Assembly (NCBI GenBank): GCA_002245135.1
Contig: NGBS01000002.1
Coordinates: forward strand, 124,001 to 188,000
Direction: 5' to 3'
Source: Proteromonas lacertae
Taxonomy: Eukaryota; Sar; Bigyra; Opalinata; Proteromonadidae
Length of the DNA: 64,000 nt
The notes below the pieces were generated by a model, which searched no databases, was not told where the DNA came from, and saw only the letters and a program-made list of their open reading frames with translations. Positions 1-14,300 of the stretch are shown piece after piece. A program made the translations under genes and the position numbers. Every line of letters starts with the position of its first letter. Positions within the stretch are counted from its first letter, which is position 1.

Positions 1-3000
1 TGAAATTCTATTGTTATTTATATAAACATGAATTCTTCTAACTCCTCTTATTACATCTTCATCATTCTTATTATAATTCCATATCTTTAAACCAGTTAAT
101 TTTTCATTTTTATCTAACTCTACATCTATTTTTATTGTTTTATTCCTATGATAATTAGTTAACCACATGTTTCTTTCATCACATGTTAAGTTATTTCCAT
201 TTAGAATATTATCTATTGTACTTTTATGATTGTTCATATAGTTATTTAATTCATTGGTTTCATCATATTTTAATTGATTTTTATTCACTGTAATTGAATT
301 CATACTTGTACCAACTAAGAAACTAATCCCAGTTAGACCAATATACTCATAATCCCCCCAATTCTCTAATAATTCTATTGTCACTTTATTACCACTATAA
401 TCATGTAATGCTTTCAATGATTGGTTCATTATAACTGGCTTTGGTGGTTGTATATTATTATTATTATCTTTTGATTTTATATCAATATCATCTTCTTCAG
501 GTATTTCAAACAAATCAGAGGCTTGAGTTAATAGAGGTGATGGTGTGGTATGTTTTTGGTTTAATAGTGTATTAGATACTGAAGTCATTGGTCTACCATC
601 TTTAGTATATACTCCATTAGATGATAAATTTATATTCTTAGGTAAAATATTATTATTACTTCTTCCTATTTCTCTTTTACGTGATAAATTATGTCCTTCT
701 GTAGTGAGTGGTCTGTTTTCTTCAAACTGTTGTAATGCTTCTTTTCTAAATGAATATGTAATATCTTCACTCTCTAATAAAGCTGTATCATTCACTTCTA
801 ATTTTGTTAATATATTCTCATCAACTGTAAATAGTATAATTTCACTACATTCTTCTATATTACTCATAATACCAGGAGCTTTTCTAATTTCACCTTCAAA
901 TATCAACTTTTCTTCATCATTAATATATATTTTACAATGTTTAACACCTCTATAGCTATATGTTCTACTCTTATTATAATTCCATATCCTTATCATTGAT
1001 ATTTTAGTTGGTTCATCAAGTGTAATAATGATATAATTCTCTTTACCAGGATTGTATGGAGCTAGCCAAATATGCAAATCATCTGAAGTGAAATTTACTT
1101 TATCTAATAAGTTAGTTACAACACGTGGATCTCGACCATAATCACATAATACATTGATATCACTTGGAACAGCTTTAATATTATGTTTAGGATTATCAAA
1201 TTCAATTAATTCACCTTTATCATTGTAGATTTGTATTCCATTTAATCCAATATAATTCATATCACCCCATGTTTCATTAAATATGAGTTTAATATTCTTA
1301 GCTAATGGTAATATTGGTATTTTTAAGAAATTAGATGAATCATTATTAGATGTAGGATATGCATTTGTATTATTAATTGGTTTGGAAGATTGTTGTTGTT
1401 GATACATTTGTTGTTGATTTTGTGGATTGGCAAAATAAGAAAGAATATCTCTATCAAGAGAATTAGACATATGAAATAATAGAGTATTATCTTTATTAGT
1501 TATTGATAGAGATGTAGAGGAGGAAGATTCTGTTGCTTTTGATGGTGTTTCTATGAGTGAATCATTCTGAGGCATTAGTCTACTTCTATTAGTCATATTG
1601 AAGTTATGCAAAGATTGAAATGTCTTATTCAAATCTTCATCAGTTTGTTTGACTTTTCTTTCTTCTAAAATCTTTGAATAGTCAGGTAATGGAGTTAATC
1701 TTTCTTCAGTAATACTATCTAAATTATTACTATTATTATTATTATTATTAATCTTTGCAGGATTACTATTAACGACAGTGATATTGGTAGTTGGAGGTGA
1801 TAAGATTGGATTTTTTAATTGGAATGGATTACTTGGTAATGATGAATTAGCAGTATTTGTAGCAGTGGTGTTATTCACATTATGAGATGATGGTAATGAT
1901 GATATAGGCTTTGGTGATATTTTACTATTCTTATTATTAATATCCAGTATTGGATCTGGAGTTTGATTGGTTTGAGGTGTTCTTAGTCTAATTGATGCTC
2001 TCTTCTTTCTTTTATTAGGAGATATTGACCAAGGTGTTTTATGAAAATCATTACTTGATAGATTACTGGTTAAAGTCTCATTGTTAATAGTAAATGAAGG
2101 TAAATCAGATGATTCACTTGTATCTATTTTCATTTCTTCTTGTTTGTTATTATTTGATGTTGTTATTGATCTTCTTGTTGTTGGAGGATTGGGTGAAGGT
2201 GAAGGAGAACGTGATGAAGTGGTAGGTCGAAGTGGAAATCCTTTTAATGGTTTAATTTCAACATCTTTAATACCAGTAGATGAAGTAGTTGTTTTAGGTT
2301 TGATTGACCTGTAGAAGGTGGTGTTGTGTATTGTATTGAAGTAGAATTCTCAAATGATAAAGTATCATTCATATTTGAATCAATAGGAGATTTATACTTA
2401 CTACCTGTCATTATTCTAGCAGTAACAGGAGGTTGTGGTTCTTCCAATGATTTCTGTAATTGAATAATAGTTGAGAAGTTATAATTCTGTAATCCAGTGC
2501 CTTTATCAATTATACCTTTCCATAGTAATTCATTATTATAATATATTTCACTATCTCTTACACAAATATCACTCATTTCTAAACTATGATTATAATTCCA
2601 TATTATTATCTTAGATAATGGTGTATTAATAGTTGATGAGATTAAGATAACTATATCAATTGGATTTTTATTATCAAAATTGCATTTCCACATATATTGA
2701 TCCTTTGTTGTGTTGTTAACTCCATTTATTAAATGACATAAGTTTTTATGGTTTAATAATAGTTTATTGTTGTTACATTTAAGTGATATATCATTTGATT
2801 TTATATCAATTGGCTTGAAGTTATTATCATATATTTCAATTCCACTAAGACCAATTTCATTTTTAAAGTCATTGTAATTACTTAATAACCGTATCCTTAA
2901 TTCATTCTATTAATTGTTAAATAAATACGTAATAATACACTCTCAGTTATTTTTTGTTTGATTGGAGCAGATATACGAGACAATGATTGTTGAATTAAAT

Positions 3001-3395
3001 TGATATTATTGGTAAGAGATTTATCTTTAGTTGAAGAACTTAAGGCAATATTGTCTGTATCTTTGAATGTATCAATTAAACCCAGCAATTGTTGTCTTTT
3101 ATTTGGTTCTAATTCTAAAATTTTCTCTATCAATTCCTAAGAACATTTGTTATTTATATGGCTATACTTTCATATCTCCCTTTGCATGTAAGAGTGTATT
3201 CATTGTAGAGCTCAAATTCTATAAATTAAAATATTACAAAATTACCAATGAAGAATCTAAGGTTGGTTTCTAGGAAATAAATCACCAATAACATACTGTA
3301 GGAGGATCTTCAAAATCATCCTCAAACTCATCTTCGAAATCATCATCGAACTCATCAAAATCGCCATTGTCATTGTTGTTTTTAGATGAAGACAT
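1..3395 (-). CDS. KATNIP: KATNIP (KIAA0556)-like ciliary/microtubule protein, 3' end outside window
   Basis: Reads right to left from an ATG at 3395 and runs off the left edge. Exon 1 (3395-3297) encodes a 33-residue very acidic N-terminus. Four tiny introns follow: 3296-3270, 3245-3219, 3167-3137 and 2938-2907 (27, 27, 31 and 32 nt). The body has at least three repeats of the DUF4457 type found in katanin-interacting protein. Each holds the signature I-R/K-I-W-N-Y-N-K, seen near 2590, 980 and 80, followed by R-G-V-K/R, and preceded by a 'W/YGD...GL.G' stretch. A long Ser/Asn/Pro-rich, low-complexity linker (about 2300 to 1400) separates the first two units. Vertebrate KATNIP binds microtubules and katanin at the ciliary base, so a basal-body/axoneme role is inferred. 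The reading frame changes near 2310 with no credible intron, so an indel or assembly error is likely there. The family call is confident and exon 5 is provisional. Confidence 0.78.
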
Positions 3396-3889
3396 ACAAA
3401 TAAATATTTATGCAGATTTAAATTTGAATCTGTTTCAAAAAATAATTCCGTTTCATTATTCTTTCATTACCATTTATTTATAGATCATAGGGAATTGAAT
3501 AGATAATAATAATATGATAAGATAGATGAGTAAGTAATTGATCATTTTCAACCCTTAAAATCACTTTATTAAGTGTCTCAATTTATACACAATACAAGTT
3601 ACACACAGATTTAACACATTTTTAAATAGTATATTCAATAATAAAATAGATTCCACAATTTTCTAAGAAAGTGGGATTAGAACAGAATGTCATAGAATAT
3701 TAAAGAATAGTCTTGGTATGAGTTAAATAGAAACAAGCAAACATCTTTTGTTAAAATCGAAATTTTAAAAATTTTAATTTGACACAAAAAATTTAAAAAA
3801 ACAAAATTTTGATAAAATTTTTATCGGTTACAAAAAAACACTAAAAATTCTATTCAGTTCTTTTCATTGTATTAAAGAAAATCAGCTTT
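3396..3889. other. Intergenic region between divergent genes
   Basis: A 494-bp AT-rich spacer between the divergent KATNIP-like (minus) and MAPK-like (plus) starts. It presumably holds both promoters. Just before the kinase ATG there are A/T runs with TTTTAAAAATTTTAA-like palindromes. I see no reading frame, RNA gene or long repeat. Confidence 0.6.
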
Positions 3890-5017
3890 ATGAGCACTTC
3901 AGTCACTAAGATATCAAACAACAGGGGTAACTCACCCATTAAAAAGCCTTACACTGTTTACATACAACATCAGATGATCGGTAAGGGTGGATTTGGAGAA
4001 GTTTATGATGTAACAGAGAAAGAAAGTGGTGAACACTTCGCTTTGAAATGCTGTAGCCATATATTTGATCATCCACACACAACTCACGAGATCTTAAGAG
4101 AGTTGCTATTTGGAAGGTTGTTAAACAACCCATATGTGATGTCAATTAAAGAGATATTGGTACCAGCATCTTTATCCCAATTCAACACAATTTGGTTCAT
4201 CACCGACAAAATGAAGTTCGATATGCGAAGGATGTTTATTAATAACACATCCTACACATTATCAAACGTGAAATATATTATGTTTCAATTATTTCAAGGT
4301 GTAGATTACCTTCATCGTGCAGGAATCATCCATAGGGATTTAAAACCAGAGAATATTTTATTCAGTGATGATAACAATTTTTCTCTAAAGATAGGTGATT
4401 TTGGTTTAGCTTGTATCCCAAGATCTAATAAGAAATTAACAACCTACACAGTTACAAGATGGTACAGAGCTCCAGAGCTACTACTAGAGTGTAACTATGA
4501 TAATTCAATTGATATGTGGTCTTTAGGTTGTATATTAGCTGAATTATTGTTGAATGGACATGTTTTATTCAAAGGCAAGAATCAATATCAGCAATTAGAG
4601 ATGATAATATCACTACTAGGAACACCCATAGAAGGAGAAGATGATGAAGATGAAGGAGGATCGTGGATAACTAATTCATGTGCAAAGAGATCGTTAATAA
4701 AGAAATTTGGAAATAGAAAAGGTAATTGGAATGATGTATTTAAAGGATGCAATGAAGAAGCAGTTGATTTGCTCCTTCATTTATTAAGATGGAATCCAAA
4801 CGAGAGATATACTGCTGAAGAAGCTTTAAAACATCCATTCTTCAATGATATTATGAGTACCTATGGTGAATTAATTCCAGAAAGCGTATTATATCCTAAG
4901 GAAGTGAAAAAGATTGATTTTGGTTATGATGAAAGCGCTTTATTTGATTACCAATTACAATCCAAGATTGTTGATGAAATAAAGTATTATCATCCCTATT
5001 TAGATGCTTCTACTTAG
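3890..5017 (+). CDS. MAP kinase-like Ser/Thr protein kinase
   Basis: Intronless, 375 residues, a complete CMGC-group kinase. Visible motifs in order: Gly-loop GKGGFGEVY (about residue 32), ALKCC lysine (about 52), a Glu in the ILREL helix, HRDLKPEN catalytic loop (about 148), DFGLA (about 168) and TRWYRAPE (about 191). TRWYRAPE before the P+1 loop is the MAPK/CDK-like form. The activation loop reads LTTYTVTRWYRAPE, so a T-T-Y stands where ERK has TEY, p38 TGY and JNK TPY. The C-lobe holds a MAPK-like 'LLGTP' and a short acidic insert. It would phosphorylate Ser/Thr-Pro sites after dual phosphorylation on the loop. It could instead be a MAPK-related kinase such as the MOK/ICK or ERK7 types, but the group assignment is firm. 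The ATG is followed by a short basic N-terminal tail. Confidence 0.9.
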   Translation: MSTSVTKISNNRGNSPIKKPYTVYIQHQMIGKGGFGEVYDVTEKESGEHFALKCCSHIFDHPHTTHEILRELLFGRLLNNPYVMSIKEILVPASLSQFNTIWFITDKMKFDMRRMFINNTSYTLSNVKYIMFQLFQGVDYLHRAGIIHRDLKPENILFSDDNNFSLKIGDFGLACIPRSNKKLTTYTVTRWYRAPELLLECNYDNSIDMWSLGCILAELLLNGHVLFKGKNQYQQLEMIISLLGTPIEGEDDEDEGGSWITNSCAKRSLIKKFGNRKGNWNDVFKGCNEEAVDLLLHLLRWNPNERYTAEEALKHPFFNDIMSTYGELIPESVLYPKEVKKIDFGYDESALFDYQLQSKIVDEIKYYHPYLDAST

Positions 5018-5301
5018 ATTACGTTAGTTACAAAACGTATTTATATTTTGTACTTACAGTGTTCTAATCTAAATTATATATACCTATCGTTTTTTTCAAT
5101 CAAAAATTCAGTTATATTATACATATATATTTTTCTACTTATAAATTGTTGTATTGGGTTAGTTTATTAAATATACACATTGAGCTCATGCAATTAATAT
5201 AATACATATAAAGAGATTGTAGAGAGTAAATTGTAAGTTTGAAAAATGAAATACCGATATGACCACGATCTGAGTTATATTTGAAATTCGTTTTATTAGT
5301 T

Positions 5302-8300
5302 ATGGATAGAATAGCATATGTTATAATATTATTAATTATATTTCCATATATATTAGCTCAACCAGTTTTGCATGTTGGATATATTTCGGTAGATGAAGGT
5401 TCTGGTCCATCATCTGATTCTGTCTTTGATGATTTTAAGTCTCAAATAGATACAATATATCCAGGAAAAGTTAATTTTACTCGAGAAGAAATAATAGACA
5501 CCGGTGATAACTATGACACATTTTTGAAAAGATTCTCAGATAAGAATATATCTAACATATTCTCAGCAGTTTCTTTTAAGAATATGACAAAATTAGATGA
5601 AAGTTTGCACAAAAATGATTTGTTATTATGGACGTTAATTCCAAAACAACCAGAAGTATGTTATACCAACATTTATTCTTATATATCATTATTAAAATAT
5701 TATGAAAGATGTATGTATTATATTTTATTTATGTTTATTAATAGTAATTACCTATTACAGTGAAGAGAATCCAATCGCTATTATATATGAAGAGAATAAT
5801 TGGTTTAGTAGTATAGTAAAAGTGATTAAAAAATACGTTGATATATTAGGTGTAGATATACAGACTCCACATCCGTATATCTCAGGTAAAATGATTTCTT
5901 TTTCTTTTGAATATAATACTACATCAGCTTCAAATCTTGCTACTTGGGTTGATTTATTAGGAAATAATTTTGTAATATTATTAGCTGTAGGAAATGCATA
6001 ATTTACAAGCTATATTGACAGAATTAGACAGCGCAAGTTCAATTAGTAGCGATGAAGTAGTGTTATTAGAAAATGAAGATGTAAATTATTATGATTTGGC
6101 TGTTGTTCCAAGTCTACCAATTACTAATTTTGATTTGTATATTGTTAGCGTATACAATCAAACACAAACTGCTGCAGATATTTATGACTTAAGCAAAGTT
6201 ACAAATAAAGCAAATATAGTAAAAGTTATCAAATTGTATATATATATATATCACTTTTTATATCTTTATATTCTTTAATAGATGTACATTGTTCAAAGTT
6301 TTGTATTTTTCATTCAATAGAAGTCAATCTTCAACAGTAAAAAATGTATTATATGCAGTAAATAATCGAAGAGTACCAATTAATGGTAGAAACATACTGA
6401 TATCCTATTCACATATTATTCCTGCTCCATTATTTATATCAAAATATGATAAAGCCATTCCTTCAGATTCAAATGTTGTTAGAGTATTAGAAATTGATGA
6501 TTATTTTCTATATTCTGACATTATGGGCAGACCACAATTAACATGTTATTATACAACAGCATTTGAAGTGCCAAGACCAATGGAGATTGTTGCATTTATA
6601 CATTACTTAAGTAATAATGAACAAAAGAGATTTTAAACAATACAAAGATAATGTTGTTAATGAAATGAAGAATGAAAGATTGATCATTAGAAGCAGAGTT
6701 ATTGGCTTTGAAATCAGTAGAACAACAACCAAAACTACCTAATAATCTATCGATTAACACCCTTAATAATTGATGGTTCTAGAGGTATACAAACAGTTAT
6801 GGCATATATACAAGCATATACTCGAGCAGGATTACTTCATTATATATTTACAACATATGATAATGAAGATAGAGAGAATTTGTTAAGTTATATAAGGAAT
6901 AGTGGAATTATGGATATCGAAATAGTGTCAATGAAACATTTAACAGGTTTAGAATGTGTTGAGAATTCTATTTTCTCAGGAATATCAGCTCCAGCTAAAT
7001 TTGATATTTCTTATAGTTGGTATTTAAGAGATTCTGATTTACCAATTACAATTATTGGTAGCAATCATAAATATGGTAAAATGACTTCTAATTATTTCTA
7101 TAATCAGTTTTACAATTATGGATATGATATGGATAAGATATCTATATATCAAATGAAAGATAATTCATTATCTGAAGGTTTTAATGCTGTTAGTAAGATT
7201 CGTTCATTTTTATTTGATCGTATAAATACTATATTTTTAATATATTTTATAATTAGCATCTGTAAATACATCCACAAGTGAAGGTCCATATGGATATGCA
7301 ATTATTTGTTTAGAAGAAGGGTATTTAGATCCTTTAATAAAAGCTTACAGAACTTTGAAGTTAAATAAAAAATTCTATCAATTAATAATATTGGAATATG
7401 ATGAATTTTATCCATATGATAATGACGATGGTGATTATATATATTTTAGTGTTAAGGACCAACATACTGTTATTACTCCATTGGTGATGGGTATTCAAAT
7501 GTATGGAAGACATCTTGTAACACAGTTATCTACTGCAACAGTAGTTGGTTATTATGGTGTAATGTTTTTAGTACAATCTATCAGATCTGCAATGTCTACA
7601 TCATTTGGTGATATCAGGAAAATGTTTTTGAATGTTCATATTCCTGCGTCTGGTGGTGCAATTTCATTATCAAGAAGTGGTTATACATATATGAAATTGA
7701 ATGTTGTAAAAGTATTTCTATATTATTAGTATTTATTGTTATTATTTAATAGAGAATTGGAGAAAAGTTATATGAATATCCACATACAGCTCATGGTTCA
7801 TTTCAAGTATATATATTCAAAGATGAAGATTCTGCATACTGTGATCTTAGTAATTATTGTATATCATATATATAACATATTATTATTATTATTATATAGA
7901 TATAAAAGGTAATGAATTATTTAATGATATAAAGAAATATACTCTAGTTGGTTTATATCCAACAGATCTGTATGACAAGATATATATGAGAGATATTACT
8001 GAACTAACAATTGTTGCTTGTGATATGATCAATGCATATGGTGGTGCACTAAATGGATTAATTATACCATCTTTTGTGAGATATAAAAAGAATATAATGG
8101 AAGTTGATGAGATAATAAAAGAATATTTAGTAGATATATCGACGATTGGTTTTATTGGATTATTAACAAGAGAAGAAAGAGAATATCTTAATCCATCTTT
8201 AATTAGATATGATAAAGTATTACTTTTACCATTCCCATTTGAAGGTAATTCATGTGAAGATAATACTTTAGTTATATCATTTTTTCTATTTATAATATCT

Positions 8301-11300
8301 ATTGTTTTCTTAATTTGATGTTTACTATGCCAGAGTTGCTGATAATAGCCTTTATATTGCATTAGATTTTATGTTTTTAGAGTCAACCAATTGTGCTGTT
8401 TATTATGCTAATAATTCGTATATAGATATAAATTGTATTGTTAATAATCAATAGAATTGCTGTAACTTTAATTGATTATATTGAAGCTCATTTGCAGAAA
8501 CGTAATTATGGAAATGAATGTACTTACATTCCATATTCTAGTGAAACATCCATTGATAATTTGACAGAAACATGTGAAGGTTATAATGATACAGGTGGAG
8601 GTTTTATATTTACTATATTAAATGATGATTTATATGATATGATTGATAGATTACCAATAGAATGTAAAAACCCAAAGATAAAGTTTTATCATTATTATTT
8701 CTCACCTAGAGATATACCAATAGGCAGATATAAGAATGTAACTAATTTAGATGGCCATATTGTTGTAGGATCTTATTTCCATTATGTAGAATCAAAGAAA
8801 GCAAAGATAGTAGAAGCGAATATTGTGCAAACTATTGGCTTACCTGAAATACTAATGCAGGAAGATTTCTTATCCATTTATGAGATTATTTCTATCTATG
8901 GTAAAGCTATGACAGGAGAAAGGATCACTTTCAGCATTATCAGTATTAAATTACTTCAAAAATCTAAGAGTTGATACATCAGAAGCTGATGATATAGTTG
9001 TTTCAAATTCTAGATATTTTTCTAAAGGTTTTTACTTAGGACAAATTGTATGTAATGGTAATGAATGTGATGTTAAAGAGTATAGAACTTTACCAACTCC
9101 AGTATTAAGTAATGCATTTAACTCTGATGTATTTATTGTTAATTATATATATATATATATATATGAATAGATGAAAGAAGGTGAGGATTTAGTATGTAAT
9201 TTCTATGCATCTAGCAATGATATAAAAGGAATGTCAGTTCCATTGCATTTTGGTGTAATTTTTGATGATCCAAAGAATGAATATAACCAGAGAATAATGT
9301 TGGAATTTACATGGTTAGAATCATATTTTAGAGATGCTGGATTATTTGATGGAAGATTGATTGTATAATTCTTAATATTATCTATTTATATAAATAGATA
9401 ACTCATACATTCAAATGTCCAACTACTAGTGAATTACTGGATGAAATGGTTGAAAGCATAAGAAAATATGAAATAAAGGTTTTCATTGGTGGTTGTAATA
9501 CAGACACTATTGACACGTTTGCTAAAAATGACACTTTGAAAAATACAATATTGTTTTATACTGACTTAAACACTGGTAGTATATGTAAATCAAACGTTAT
9601 ATTTGTGTGTCCAACTCCATATCAATTCATTTCAAATACGATGAATTATTTGTTAATTAGACAAGGTAATAATATCGCATTATTCTATGATTCTAGTTCT
9701 AGAATCAAAGTTTATGCGGATATAGTTTTAAATTCGATAGAATCACTGAATTTGAACTTAGTATATAATGGTGATATTAATGATAAGGATTATGTCAAAG
9801 TGGTAGAAAAAGGCATTCAACTGATCAATACATTAGAAATGAATACTCTTTATGTTATTAATTTATTAGAAAACAGGAGCAGCTGATTATTTCTATCAAT
9901 ATTATCACGATTTTTTTAAAGGTGAAATACCAATTCCTGTATATTCATTAATGTCATATTTTGCCAAAATTGATCCTTCAATTACTGCAAATCATTATGT
10001 TATATCTAATAAACTATTCCCAACCAATGATAATGGTTTAATTGAAAAATTACAACATTTCTTTGGTGATGAATATATATTTAATGGATTTGAAATTAAT
10101 TATTTAATGCCGTTTTACTTATTAGCTGAAGCTATTAAAGATACGTTGAAAATGACAGCTGAAAGTATTTTGCATGATGTATATTATGGTGAATATGATA
10201 CTCCATTTAATAAGCTATTTGTTACACCAGATAATACTATTTCTCATTTCATTGCTGTTATTAAAAAAGATGGAGATAATAATCTAAATTCAACTGGAAA
10301 TGTAATTATGAAGTTTTATGAAGGAAATGTGTATAATGAAAAGTATTATGATTCTATTTTGTATGGTTGTAACTGGAGATCATCAAGGACTGAATCATAT
10401 TTAAAATCAACTGTTGGAATTGGTATATTATTATCTTTAAGTGGTCAATTTATGCCACAAGACAAGGAGCTATTAACTTCTTATTTATTAGCTGTTTCAC
10501 TAATTAACTGTGAATATAATGGTGTGAGAGGATTAACAGTTAATCCAATAATAAAAGATATAAAATCAAATAAAAATGAAATTGAACCATTGTTGAATGA
10601 ATTTAAGAATGCTGGTGTATATATCATATTTGGATTAACCAGTTCTGAACTTAGAGTAGTTGCTAAACCATTTATTGAAGCTAATAATATGCTATTATTC
10701 TATGCGCATGATTATGAAGGTTTAGAATGTAGTAAAAATATTGTATATATTGGTTTACCTGCTACAGCTAATGAATATTATCCATATTATATCTTAACAG
10801 ATCAAATTAAGAACAAAATTAATGTAGTTATTGTATATACAGAAACAGATACTATCAATCGAATGAGAAGAGTAGTAACAGCAGCATTAAACAAATATGA
10901 TATAGTAGTAACAAAAAATATACCAACAAAATATGGTTTAAAGAATTACGCATATATAATCAATCAATTATTACAATATGCTGTTCCTTCTTGTATAGTA
11001 GTGACATTATTAGAAGGACCAAACATAATGAATTTTTATAACTTGACTTATGGAATTCCAGTTCATTTATATGCAATTGGATTAGACAAAAGTCTTATAA
11101 CAATTGAGAATTACAAGTTATTTAGAGGACATCATATTATTACAGCTGAATCAAGTATAGATAATCAAATGAGTAAATTAATTGAGATGTATAGACGAGC
11201 TTTATTTCCATATGCTGATACAGTGTCTCAGAATATGTTGTATTCTATTACATCTGTTTTAGTATGGAGAGCTGCTTTAGAAGCAAAGAAATCAGTTACT

Positions 11301-14300
11301 GTTGATAATATACTAACAGCACTGTATAATCTAGATGTAGAAACCCCAATGGGTTTGTTGAATATAAATTCAAATCATCATTTGAATATTCCAAGATTGA
11401 TATTAACTGTAAAAGTAGTATATGGTGAATATCAGATTGTAGAAGAATATAGAAGTAAAAATGTAAGACCAAATCCATGGAAATCACCATTAATAGATGA
11501 AAAGATATATTATTGTAAATGGGAAGGAGTTAATGATGAAGATAAAGTATTAGAACTACAGTATAATGCTAATGTGTTATTATCTAAATCTGAGCCAATG
11601 TTCTTAGATATTTTAAGTGGAGCTGTAACTGCATATGCTCATATAAGTGAAACAGGTGGATTGTTAGGACATGAACTCAATTTTGTATTATTCTTATATG
11701 ATGATGATGACAGTGAATTGTATGATAAATTATATGACTTTTTGAGTAAACCAATGAGATTATTCTTATTTGGTTGTACAACTCCAAATTGTGCCAATTT
11801 AATAAAGTCAATATTACCAGTAACAAAATCATTCATATTTTACCCATTACCATCAAAAGGTGAAGAATGTAGTTTATTCCAGTTAACCATTGGTCCATTA
11901 CCCAATCAGATTGTAGAATCTACAATCAACTTCATTACAAGCCAAGAATCTAAACATAATGTGATTATATTATTCTCACCAGATGATAAATGGGATGTAT
12001 ATAGAGATGTATTCATCAATAGTATACCATCACAATTAGACCTTAAGAATGTATATGAATTTGGAGATTATGATTTTTTTTCTTATTCTGATTATGAGAA
12101 AGTATGGAAAGATTTAGGTGATGGAGGTGTAATAATTAGTTTTTTATCTGAAAGACCAATGTTATCATTCGTAGAAGTAATGAGTCAAAATGCACATAAC
12201 TTTAAAATATTTGATATTATAACAATAAGAGTTTCACCAACTACCATATTTTCACAGTTTTACTCTGAATTATTACCTTTGTATTATCCAACTGGACTTG
12301 ATTTACCTGTTAAAGATGATCCATTAATTCAAATATTAACTACTGATGTATATAAATATAGTGGTGTAGATTATACGACTGATGTTACTGTTACATCAGC
12401 AATATGTGTAGAAGCATTAGGTAAAATTGTAAGATCTGGAGGTACAAATGATGTGCAGGAATTAAAGAAGATTATATTTAACACTCCATTAACAGATGAT
12501 GGAAAGAATTACATTGATTATAGTTTCTATTCAGTCAGAAATATTTATATGTATAATTATACTGGTTCTTCAGCTTCAGTAGCAAAAGTACTGATAAAAG
12601 CAATACCACAACCATTCAATTGGTTAGCTGAAGGAAATAAAGGTAAAATGTGTGATGTTAGAAACGTTGATATGTTTGGAAATGGCAATCCAATTTATAA
12701 GAAAGATGTAATGAAGATATTATTTGTAGTATCTGAAACTGGCGCTGATAGATTTAATTACAGAGGAATGTCTGCATCCTTCCAAGAAGCAATTAACCAA
12801 ATCAACAAAATGGATGGTGTAAGAGATAAAACATTAGAATATGAAACAATAGATGATGAATCAGAATCAACTAAATGTGCTGATATAATAAAGTCTAAAG
12901 TAATGACAGGAAAATTTGAAGCTGTATTTACAACAGGTGATGCTCAATGTATGGATTTAATATTAGAAACAGTGAATCAATATAATATTAAAGTATTCCA
13001 AATAGGAATGTTTGGAGGAGAATCTTGTGAGAATAATATTATACATATTGGTATTGATCCATCCCAAATGGAGTTGTTTATTGAAAGATTATTGAATAAA
13101 GGTATTAGATCTTATGCTATAGTTGGTGTATCAACAACTACAAGTATTAGATTCACTAATTATGCAGAAAGATTTATTAATTATTTGCATGGTGATATGA
13201 TGTATACAATATCATTAGATATTGGTGTTACTAATTTAGATAGCACTGCTTCCTCTATAGTTTCAAGATTACCAAATGGCGGTGCAATTTTATACTTTGG
13301 TACTGCTTCATTACACATTCTACTATCTCGATCATTGAAAAAAGTTGGTAAGAATTTGGATAAGATTTCATTTGTTTCATTTTCAACAGCAGAAGAAGTT
13401 TCTTCTCAAGGAGATATATTAAAATTCTTTTCAGTAATGCATTATTTCAATTCTATTCAAACTGAAGCAAATGATGCATTTATTGATCATTTGAAATCAC
13501 CATTACCATCAGATACAGTTCCAAATCATCTACATGAAGCTATTTATACAACTTTGTTTATGTGGAGAGAAGCAGCAAATAGTCAACCAGATGTTCCAAT
13601 GTCTGAATTGAATTATTATAATCAAGTATTTGGTACAACTGTTGGTACAATGGAAATAGCTACTAATAATATAGTTAAAAGGAAGGTGTATATTGCTGTT
13701 TATGATGGTAATAATAAAGAAGGTAAATTTAGTATATATTCTGTGGATGATATAATAAGACCAAAAGTATGGCAGAAGTTTATTAATTCTGGCATATATG
13801 AATGTGATTTATCCAATCCAGAAATTGGTTCACAATATAAACATTCTAGTAATAAAATAGCAGTAATGGCATCTTTGACTGGTGTTGATGAATTAAAAGG
13901 AAGAGAATTAGTATCAGCAACATTATTAGCAGTAGATGAGTTGAACAATGATGGTGGATTGATAGGTGAAATGATAGAAGTGGAAGTGGTGGATATAAAA
14001 TCAGATCTTAAAGCGTTAGAAAGAATAAGTAAAGAAACAGCAGCATTGAAAGCAGTAACAGCAGCATTTGGTGCAAATTGGGATGATGAATATAAAATAA
14101 TTGAGCCATACTTTTCACAAGTGGATAAACTGTATTTCTTCCCAGGTGTATCTACAGGTGAGTTATGCCATCAATATGGTATAGTTACTGGTTCAACAAT
14201 GAATCAAATTATAGCTGAAACTAAAGCTGTTTTGACTCAGAGAGATGTTGATTATATTGTGATGTATAGTGATTATTCATTCTGCATAAATGCATTGCAT

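Noticed and set aside
8247-8330. A normal GT-AG intron ending at CTATGCCAG
   Set aside because: It leaves the reading frame wrong and makes the Cys-to-strand distance about four residues too short compared with the other eight modules.
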